From: JBMCLJ01 sp048615375
Lineage (GTDB): Bacteria > Patescibacteriota > Dojkabacteria > JAOAGR01
Assembly: GCA_048615375.1 (NCBI GenBank)
Contig: JBMCLJ010000084.1
Span: forward strand, 1 to 6,127
Reading direction: 5' to 3'
DNA: 6,127 nucleotides
Shown: positions 1 to 5,362 of the stretch, in pieces
How positions within the stretch are numbered: position 1 is the stretch's first letter
How the letters are laid out: every line of letters starts with the position of its first letter
Position numbers and translations under genes: made by a program
Notes under the pieces: generated by a model
Told to the model about the DNA's origin: nothing
Seen by the model: only the letters and a program-made list of their open reading frames with translations
Databases searched by the model: none

Positions 1-478
1 CCTCAATCGATCGCGAAACATCTTCAATACTTGTCGAAAAACTTTGCATCTCATCAGATTCCAGCTCTTCGAACGTCTGTTTCACGTTTTCATTGTGCTC
101 TCGCATCTCTTCAAGCAGCGATATTAAATTATCTATACTTTCAATGTTCCCGTCTGCGTCTGATATCGCTAAATTTCTTTTTTCTTTTGCTTCCTCACTA
201 TACCTTCCTACCGTAGAGTTTAACTCATTATACGCTTTCCTTGTCTTGCTCGCGGCATCTTTAGTATGATTTCTCTCAATAATCTGAACAGTCACTACCG
301 TTATAATCGTGGCAAGGGCAAGAGCTACAATCACAGCTAAGGAAAGAATAATACGGATGATTTTCTTCTTCCGCGTTTTTTTACTACTTTTGTATTTTGA
401 AGTAGCTTGCTTTTCTTCTTTTGGGTGATTTGTTGATTTTGTTTCGTCTTGCTTCTCTTCAGCTTTGTCTTTTTCCAT
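1..478 (-). CDS. Single-pass membrane protein with coiled-coil-like outer region, partial
   Basis: Reading the minus strand from ATG at 478 gives 159 open codons up to the window edge, so the C-terminus is missing. Residues 1-39 are very rich in Lys and Glu and end in a basic KKTRKKK stretch. Residues about 40-66 form one strongly hydrophobic segment, a signal anchor whose positive flank predicts N-in, C-out topology. Residues about 68-159 are charged, mostly helical-looking and heptad-like (for example LISLLEEM), consistent with an extracytoplasmic coiled coil. No enzyme motif is visible and I do not recognise a family. It is divergent from the nuclease-like gene, with start codons only 19 bases apart, so the two may be co-regulated. 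There is no Shine-Dalgarno sequence before the ATG. The ORF is real by its length and its coherent basic-TM-coiled-coil layout; the function is unknown. Confidence 0.8.
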   Translation of the reverse strand, partial: MEKDKAEEKQDETKSTNHPKEEKQATSKYKSSKKTRKKKIIRIILSLAVIVALALATIITVVTVQIIERNHTKDAASKTRKAYNELNSTVGRYSEEAKEKRNLAISDADGNIESIDNLISLLEEMREHNENVKQTFEELESDEMQSFSTSIEDVSRSIE

Positions 479-492
479 AGGCAACGTATACT
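465..492 (+). promoter_or_regulatory. Candidate promoter for the SNase-like gene, placing transcription start at its ATG
   Basis: TTGTCT (465-470) resembles a -35 box and TATACT (487-492) a -10 box, separated by 16 bases. A start site 6-8 bases after the -10 falls on the ATG at 498, so the mRNA would be leaderless, in line with the absence of a Shine-Dalgarno sequence. The -35 lies inside the first codons of the divergent gene. This arrangement argues against using the in-frame TTG at 465 as a start codon. Confidence 0.45.
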
Positions 493-497
493 TGAGT

Positions 498-1061
498 ATG
501 CAGTTCAAAAACCATTATACACGATTACTCACTAAAAAAAATGCGATTTTTTTTCTTATATTTCTAATTATATGCAGCTTAACTGTACTTTTGCTACGGG
601 AATGGCAAAGTGACAAGGATATGTTTGAAGAGACGATCACTGTCGAAACTACAGTTTCAATCACGAAAATCTCTGACTTTGATACTGTCCAGACTGCAGA
701 AGGAGAATCTATACGCCTGCTAGGCATCGCGTCGCTGGATGAGATAGTAAGCGGAATGGATGAAATATGCTTCAACCGCGACACTATTCAACAATCTCTT
801 CAAAATCTCTTACTAAAACGCGCATTTGAAACTGCGAGTTATTCAGAACTGCAAAAAGACAGCCAGGGCAACACACTACGAATTCTTCAGGAAAATCAGA
901 AAAATATCAATCTTGAAATCATAAGAAGTGGCTTGAGCGCCTTCTCTTCAACGTTTGTCCCCTCTGGAACTCAACTATACGACACAATGCTCCAGGCTCA
1001 ACAAGAAGCCCGTAACGCTAACCGCGGAATCTGGGCTCCATGCAGCTCAGACGTAGCCTAG
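498..1061 (+). CDS. Membrane-anchored staphylococcal nuclease (SNase/TNase)-fold protein, catalytic residues degenerate
   Basis: From ATG 498 the product is 187 aa. Residues about 16-33 are a single hydrophobic segment after a basic N-terminus, a signal anchor leaving the rest outside the membrane. Residues about 53-182 follow the SNase-like family (PF00565) order: ITKISDFDTV, then SIRLLGI, a helix after C91, an NLEIIRSGLSAF segment, and a closing QQEARNANRGIWAPC. Against classical SNase, the DGDT Asp (D62) and the RLLG Arg (R73, like R35) are kept. The D40 position is Ala78, Glu43 is replaced in an altered SLDE stretch, and the R87 position is Asn125 in DSQGNTL. The nuclease is therefore probably inactive or strongly altered. 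C91 and C182 sit where many secreted members have paired cysteines. An in-frame TTG at 465 would add 11 residues but overlaps the divergent gene's start. Family call good; activity doubtful. Confidence 0.82.
   Translation: MQFKNHYTRLLTKKNAIFFLIFLIICSLTVLLLREWQSDKDMFEETITVETTVSITKISDFDTVQTAEGESIRLLGIASLDEIVSGMDEICFNRDTIQQSLQNLLLKRAFETASYSELQKDSQGNTLRILQENQKNINLEIIRSGLSAFSSTFVPSGTQLYDTMLQAQQEARNANRGIWAPCSSDVA
514..519 (-). promoter_or_regulatory. Candidate -10 box for the leftward membrane-protein gene
   Basis: The minus strand reads a perfect TATAAT here, 35 bases before the ATG at 478, which would give a leader of roughly 29 nt. The expected -35 position is only a T-rich run inside the opposing gene, so the -35 is poor. 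The box lies within the first codons of the divergent nuclease-like gene. Confidence 0.4.
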
Positions 1062-1083
1062 AGTGAACAAGTCAATCTCAACT

Positions 1084-1111
1084 TTGCCAAATATTTAAAA
1101 CGTGCTATAAA
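1084..1111 (+). promoter_or_regulatory. Sigma70-type promoter of the riboswitch operon
   Basis: TTGCCA (1084-1089, five of six consensus bases) and TATAAA (1106-1111) are separated by 16 bases. The -10 is preceded by TGC, giving an extended -10. Transcription would begin near 1118-1120, directly before the 5' end of the cobalamin riboswitch, which supports the call. Confidence 0.65.
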
Positions 1112-1120
1112 CAACAACAT

Positions 1121-1252
1121 GGATCGGTACCCGAATCATTAAGGGGTTAAAGGGGGAAGCGTTCTACCGGGAATCGTGAGTGCACCGGAAGAACAACAAG
1201 GTGAAAATCCTACGCTGTGCCGCAACTGTTAAAGCCAGAATACCCGCCACCA
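1121..1252 (+). promoter_or_regulatory. Cobalamin (B12) riboswitch
   Basis: The conserved blocks of the cobalamin aptamer appear in order. GGTA (1126-1129) can pair with TACC (1241-1244) as P2. TTAAAGGGGGAA (1147-1158) is the J3/4 region. AGCG (1158-1161) pairs with CGCT (1213-1216) as P4. AGG-TGAAAAT-CCT (1199-1211) is P5 with its typical L5 loop. GCTGTGCCGCAACTGT (1214-1229) matches the highly conserved J6/3 core, and GCCAGAATACCCGCC (1234-1248) is the B12 box. The aptamer is compact, with no long insertion between the ACTGT core and the B12 box. It has one extra stem-loop, GTTCTACCGG (1161-1170) with CCGGAAGAAC (1185-1194), nine of ten bases paired, between P4 and P5. No U-tract terminator follows, so control of translation is more likely than termination. 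I cannot identify the L13 kissing partner with confidence. The family call is strong; the exact ligand (adenosyl-, methyl- or aquocobalamin) cannot be told. Confidence 0.88.
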
Positions 1253-1278
1253 GGATGACATTACATACAACCTCGAGC

Positions 1279-1284
1279 AAGGAG
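1279..1284 (+). promoter_or_regulatory. Strong Shine-Dalgarno site, likely the riboswitch output
   Basis: AAGGAG lies 5 bases before ATG 1290 and fixes the start of the 775-codon gene. It is 27 bases after the B12 box. Short alternative pairings are possible: AGGA (1280-1283) with TCCT in the riboswitch P5 (1208-1211), and CCT (1271-1273) with AGG (1280-1282). Both are weak on their own. Confidence 0.7.
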
Positions 1285-1289
1285 TACTT

Positions 1290-3617
1290 ATGGAACAAAC
1301 AGATACTTTACTTCACAACCCTTCTACTAATTTTTTAAGAGAAAACCAACTTTGCATAGAATATACACAGGTAACGTTCCCAAGTTTTCCCCGAATTGTA
1401 GAAACGTTCACGCCGCAAGGAGAGGCTCTCCGAGAGCCTCTCCTGGAGTTTGGGACGATACTTGCTGCACCTGGAGTATCCGTAACTAATTTTGATGGTC
1501 AACAACGAGTAATGCAACCAGGGGTTAACGGAAATACCGAACACGGTTTTGACACACAAACGCTTAACTCCGCGGCGCAAAGAACCGCCGAGAAGATTCA
1601 CTGGGATACAAATAAGAGTTTTCACCTTCTTGAATTTGGTTTAGTTCGAAAAGCGACAACTGATGCAACCAAACCACGGAACCAATCCTTCCTGGTCGTT
1701 AACCGCTGTGGGAGAAACTGCGAAGCTGATCATGGTGTCAGCAATCAGCTTGCTTCGTATCATTCCGGTGTATACGTAATCAATGAAGCGATAGATGAAA
1801 GAATCCAACAAAAGTTTAACTCAATTGAAGAGTTTAACAGTAAACTCCTGGAACATATTTATCGCCAAAATCACGAGTTTTATCACGTGCACAACCGTCA
1901 ACTTGTTCAGTCCGGCTCGTGGACTCGAATAATCCCACCAGAGGCGGTGGTGAACGGTATGCTTGATATTCTTGGTATCGATATTCGAGCTCTCGCCCGC
2001 AGTACCGCACCCCAGGATCTAGCGCTTAAAAATGCGGTTCAGGAGCTTTTCGCGACACTTTCTTCAACAGAGGTAGGTGGACAGAAGTCTGCAGACGGCA
2101 CCATAACCCTTGATTACGCTCTCACACCAGTACGCGTTAAAGACACGGATGGCAACTCTACTGGGTGGACATTACTGACTTCACGTGGAGATCTATACTT
2201 CAATTCCATTACCAACTGGACCCCTGAGGATACGTTTGTTCAGCAGGAAGCATACTCTTTCAACCAGCTCCTCACTCAGGGTCACCTAGTAGTGCCTGCA
2301 ACCATGGAACATAACGCCAGTCTGACTTCTCAGCGAAGAAAGGAATTCGAAGTACAAACAACTGTTGTTGAGCATCAACCTGGATCAAGAAGAACTCTGG
2401 TATTCGAGGATGGTGTCATTCAGGTACAGCTGGAGATACATTCAGAGAATGGTGTACAGAATGAAGTTATTGAATTCCAGCAAGAAACAGCTCCTCATGA
2501 GCCAGATGTCACCCTGTTAACCGGAGTTTCTACTCAAGTTTATGTGCCTGGAGATGTTACTTTTTTTCATTTTCCAGAAGTTACACTCGATTATTCAAGC
2601 ACCATCAGCTTGGGTATACAAAATACGCTAGATGTTGGAAACAATAGTGTACATAACGAGCATGCTTCTAGTCCAATAGAAATCTCACAGACAACTCCTC
2701 CGCCTCCACCAACGGTTCTACTTCAAGTTACAGCAGGTTTACCACCACGGCAGCAAAAGCAACCTTCCCAGCAACAACCCGCGCAAGCGAGACCAACTGA
2801 TGAGCAGCAACCGGTTTCCCAATTTCTAGTTACAAATCCTTCAGATTCACCCGCCCCTCCCTCACCCACCCTGTCAAACCGGTTACGAGTACCTGGCGGT
2901 ACAATTGCTTTGGGCAGATCAAACGAACACAACATAACTCGCACTGATTCGACCAATCGTAAGGACTCACAATCACCAACCCGAACAAACTCCTCAGCAC
3001 AACATCAGGCATCAACTACTTCACAAGCAGGAACCAATGAGATTGAACGAACCAAGTCAGAGAACGCGAATCAAACCGCTCCCAACACTCATTCTTCAGT
3101 AGAAACAAGTGCAGAATCAAGGAGACGTTCTAGTCAAAGCGTTCAAACTTCTGAAGGAACCGACAGTAGGAAGGCCGCTTCACAGCACACTACCCAACAG
3201 CAGGGAAGGCAGAGTTTACGATTACTATCTCCAAGAATCGACATAAAACCTTTTCATCAGGCACGAGAGCCCAAAACACAAGCAAGCGCAGTAACAAATA
3301 TTCATAGAAGAAATAGTGAGAATCGTACAACACGACGACAGCCAACGCCTATCCAGCGATCTTCAGCTGGTAAACCACGTACAAGCCCAGTACAACAGGC
3401 CGTTACTAATCAATTTGTTTCCACTGAATCAATCATACCTCATGGTAATTACGCGTGGCTTTTATCCCGGGCAGGAATGCTGAGCTATCACTCACAAACT
3501 CTTACTGCACATGCTCAAACCCTATCTGCAGAAGAACAACAGCTTATCAATTCTGGATATACCCCATTTCAGATACAACAAATACTTCTCGAAAGGAGGT
3601 CAGGACGCGCGGCATGA
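1290..3617 (+). CDS. Unrecognised 775-aa protein: HExxH-bearing N-terminal region plus long disordered Ser/Gln/Thr-rich tail
   Basis: I do not recognise a family. There is no signal peptide or membrane segment, so it is probably cytosolic. Residues 1-260 look folded. They include GVYVIN (160-165, strand-like), a helix-like stretch (178-199) ending in HEFYH (195-199), and a glutamate at 218 in PPEAVVNGMLD, 19 residues after the second His. This resembles zincin peptidase geometry, but the motif is short and could be chance. C140, C144 and H148 form a CxxxC-xxxH cluster. Residues 265-450 look beta-rich. Residues about 455-705 are low complexity (Ser, Thr, Gln, Asn, Arg, Pro; a proline run at 470-474; Gln-rich 487-508) and surely disordered. 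Residues 706-775 regain hydrophobic and helical character (NYAWLLSRAGML; EEQQLINSGYTPFQIQQILL). The start is set by AAGGAG upstream. It is under the cobalamin riboswitch and overlaps the ATPase gene by ATGA, so the products likely act together as protease, adaptor or client. Confidence 0.9.
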   Translation: MEQTDTLLHNPSTNFLRENQLCIEYTQVTFPSFPRIVETFTPQGEALREPLLEFGTILAAPGVSVTNFDGQQRVMQPGVNGNTEHGFDTQTLNSAAQRTAEKIHWDTNKSFHLLEFGLVRKATTDATKPRNQSFLVVNRCGRNCEADHGVSNQLASYHSGVYVINEAIDERIQQKFNSIEEFNSKLLEHIYRQNHEFYHVHNRQLVQSGSWTRIIPPEAVVNGMLDILGIDIRALARSTAPQDLALKNAVQELFATLSSTEVGGQKSADGTITLDYALTPVRVKDTDGNSTGWTLLTSRGDLYFNSITNWTPEDTFVQQEAYSFNQLLTQGHLVVPATMEHNASLTSQRRKEFEVQTTVVEHQPGSRRTLVFEDGVIQVQLEIHSENGVQNEVIEFQQETAPHEPDVTLLTGVSTQVYVPGDVTFFHFPEVTLDYSSTISLGIQNTLDVGNNSVHNEHASSPIEISQTTPPPPPTVLLQVTAGLPPRQQKQPSQQQPAQARPTDEQQPVSQFLVTNPSDSPAPPSPTLSNRLRVPGGTIALGRSNEHNITRTDSTNRKDSQSPTRTNSSAQHQASTTSQAGTNEIERTKSENANQTAPNTHSSVETSAESRRRSSQSVQTSEGTDSRKAASQHTTQQQGRQSLRLLSPRIDIKPFHQAREPKTQASAVTNIHRRNSENRTTRRQPTPIQRSSAGKPRTSPVQQAVTNQFVSTESIIPHGNYAWLLSRAGMLSYHSQTLTAHAQTLSAEEQQLINSGYTPFQIQQILLERRSGRAA
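1418..1444 (+). repeat. Perfect inverted repeat inside the coding region
   Basis: The 13-base arms AGGAGAGGCTCTC and GAGAGCCTCTCCT flank a single C, so the RNA can fold into a 12-bp stem with a CCG loop. It encodes GEALREPLL (residues 44-52). No U-tract follows, so it is not a standard terminator. The 5' arm starts inside GCAAGGAG (1415-1422), the same eight bases as around the true ribosome binding site (1277-1284). Confidence 0.85.
3592..3600 (+). promoter_or_regulatory. Near-perfect Shine-Dalgarno site for the AAA+ gene
   Basis: AAAGGAGGT lies in the last codons of the upstream gene, about 13 bases before ATG 3614, which is longer spacing than usual. No in-frame GTG or TTG lies in between. 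Together with the ATGA overlap (3614-3617) it indicates translational coupling. Confidence 0.7.
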
Positions 3618-5296
3618 CGAAGAATCAAGTGTGCAAAGTCATCAGTAAGGAAGAGCTTGCCCGGCATCACTACTTTTTAGCCGGGTACGATATGCTCTTC
3701 TCCCGCCTCGCTAGAATCGTGGCAAAAAAAGGGGTCAATAACGCTATCATCGTAGGAGAAGAAGGAGTTGGAAAAACCGGTCTCGCCCATGGTCTCGTAT
3801 ATAAATACCCCAAACGCCCTTTCCTACAACTCCAGAATGATGCTCTCACCGAGATAATTTTCTCCTTCCAGCCTGAAAAAGAAGATATCACCTCTATTAA
3901 AAAAATCTTTTCTGAGCTTAACAACGCGATTCTTTTTATAGATGACATCTCCATGCTCTTTTCCAGCGAGCATGTATTCCACTATCGATTTGTAAGCCTA
4001 TTTAAATCACTTCTCGACAACCCGAATATTTCAATTGTCGCGACGATAGACCAGACCAGCTTCCGCCAATTTATCGAAAAAGACACACTTTTTTCCAAGT
4101 CTTTTGAAATAATCCGTATCCATGAGCCATCAGCACCGATTGCCTCAAAAATCATCAAAGATCATTTTCGCCGTTTTGAAGAAAGCTATAACGTCCAGGT
4201 ACCAGCGGATCTCGCTGACTCGCTTGTAGCTCTGTCCAACAGATATATCCAATCAAAAAAACAACCAGCCAAAGCTCTTAACATGCTTGATGAAGTCTGC
4301 GCGTATGTCATTGAACAAAGTCGAGAGCGAGTTACTTTAGGAGATATAAAAACTGTCATCTCAGAGCGAACAGGTATCCCCGTGCAGGAAGTCAACGACT
4401 CCGACCGGGAAAAACTTCAGATCCTCGAACAACTCATTGAAAATTCTATCAAGGGGCAAAGCCACGCTGTAAACCGTATTTCTCAGGTGATACGACGCTC
4501 CAGATCCGGGATTAAAGACCCACGTCGCCCCATTGGCTCGTTCCTGTTCCTCGGTCCATCAGGTGTTGGCAAGACCCATCTCGCGAAGACACTCGCGAAA
4601 GTCATTTATAACGATGAAAACGCGCTCGTACGAATAGATATGTCTGAATTTTCCGAGGCACATAATGTCCAGCGACTGCTTGGTGCTCCTCCAGGATATG
4701 TTGGGTATGAGGAAGGTGGGCAACTCACCAATCCCGTCTGGGAACGCCCCTATTCGCTCATCCTTCTTGATGAAATCGAGAAGGCTCATCCTCGAGTTTT
4801 TGACATTTTTTTACAGGTTATTGATGAAGGAAGGCTTACTGATGGGCAGGGTAAGACTATCGACTTTAACAACACGATTATCATCGCAACGAGTAATATC
4901 GGGCTTGATCTGCTTGTTGAAACCTTCGAAAAAGATAGCGAGTACATCATTTCGCCGGAATTTGTGCAAAATGAACTTATGCAAACACTTTTAGCGAATT
5001 TTCGCCCCGAATTTATTAACCGGTTCGACGAGACAATTGTATTTAAACCCCTCATCAGCTCAGATCTTTTGCATATCGCCCATCTTTCAATCCAGGAACT
5101 GAACGATCGTTTACGTGATCAGGATATTTCGATCGAAATAAATCCGGAATTACTGAATCAAATTGTAGAAAACCAGTATCATCCAAAATTTGGAGCACGT
5201 CCACTCAAACGATATATCCGTGAACAAATTGAAGATGTTATTGCGCAGGAAATAATATTTGGCAGGCTTAAGCCAGGCATGAGAGTTTCCTGGTGA
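3614..5296 (+). CDS. Compact ClpB/ClpC-like double AAA+ ATPase (Hsp100-type unfoldase) without N or middle domain
   Basis: The product is 560 aa, against roughly 800-860 for typical ClpC or ClpB. Hsp100 ATPases thread proteins through a hexameric pore using ATP. D1 has Walker A GEEGVGKT (48-55) and Walker B LFIDD (107-111, Asp in place of the usual catalytic Glu). The region of the D1 pore loop (KYRGEFE-like in ClpC) is unrecognisable, and the RRF arginine finger reads KSF (162-164). The usual coiled-coil middle domain is absent: D1's small domain (NRYIQ...ALNMLDE) runs straight into the D2 linker TGIPV (253-257). D2 is intact: Walker A GPSGVGKT (314-321), pore loop GYVG (361-364), Walker B LILLDE (382-387), sensor-1 N428, arginine finger R470 in FRPEFINR, sensor-2 GAR (527-529). 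No IGF/VGF ClpP loop is visible between TSN and FRPEF, so it resembles ClpB there. An upstream in-frame ATG at 3455 would add 53 residues but lies deep in the previous gene. It overlaps that gene by 4 bases. Confidence 0.93.
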   Translation: MTKNQVCKVISKEELARHHYFLAGYDMLFSRLARIVAKKGVNNAIIVGEEGVGKTGLAHGLVYKYPKRPFLQLQNDALTEIIFSFQPEKEDITSIKKIFSELNNAILFIDDISMLFSSEHVFHYRFVSLFKSLLDNPNISIVATIDQTSFRQFIEKDTLFSKSFEIIRIHEPSAPIASKIIKDHFRRFEESYNVQVPADLADSLVALSNRYIQSKKQPAKALNMLDEVCAYVIEQSRERVTLGDIKTVISERTGIPVQEVNDSDREKLQILEQLIENSIKGQSHAVNRISQVIRRSRSGIKDPRRPIGSFLFLGPSGVGKTHLAKTLAKVIYNDENALVRIDMSEFSEAHNVQRLLGAPPGYVGYEEGGQLTNPVWERPYSLILLDEIEKAHPRVFDIFLQVIDEGRLTDGQGKTIDFNNTIIIATSNIGLDLLVETFEKDSEYIISPEFVQNELMQTLLANFRPEFINRFDETIVFKPLISSDLLHIAHLSIQELNDRLRDQDISIEINPELLNQIVENQYHPKFGARPLKRYIREQIEDVIAQEIIFGRLKPGMRVSW

Positions 5297-5362
5297 ACTA
5301 CTATATATCCTCTATATCAAAACTTTAAATAAAACTCATTATAATATACTATCAGCATAATC
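5297..5362 (+). promoter_or_regulatory. Intergenic gap with candidate promoter for the glycosyltransferase gene
   Basis: A perfect TATAAT at 5340-5345 overlaps a second -10-like TATACT at 5345-5350; neither has a good -35 (TCAAAA at 5317-5322 for the first). Transcription would start about 5352-5358, leaving a leader of only some 5-11 nt and no ribosome binding site. An AT-only inverted repeat (ATATA 5303-5307, TATAT 5313-5317) is too weak to call a terminator. Some read-through from the ATPase gene is therefore possible. Confidence 0.45.

Noticed and set aside
31..216. Plus-strand ORF of 61 codons
   Set aside because: It is antisense to the membrane-protein gene, which has the coherent basic-TM-coiled-coil layout; the 61 residues show no domain pattern.
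465..497. TTG start for the SNase-like gene
   Set aside because: It lies inside the divergent gene's coding start and coincides with a likely -35 box; the ATG at 498 fits a leaderless start and already includes the membrane anchor.
1418..1444. Intrinsic terminator
   Set aside because: The stem is strong, but the following bases (GGAGTTTGGG) contain no U-tract and the reading frame continues uninterrupted.
2700..3400. Tandem repeats or a CRISPR-like array in the low-complexity segment
   Set aside because: The stretch is compositionally biased coding sequence with recurrent CAA/CAG/TCA codons; no regularly spaced identical units are visible.
3455..3613. Longer start for the AAA+ gene at an upstream in-frame ATG
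   Set aside because: It lies 160 bases inside the preceding gene, the added 53 residues look like an out-of-frame translation of that gene, and ATG 3614 has the ATGA overlap and an upstream AAAGGAGGT.
4665..5055. ORFs in other frames across the ATPase D2 region
   Set aside because: They overlap the fully conserved AAA+ D2 domain and show no domain pattern of their own.
5301..5318. Terminator after the AAA+ gene
   Set aside because: The possible stem is five A-T pairs only, with no GC pairs and no U-run.
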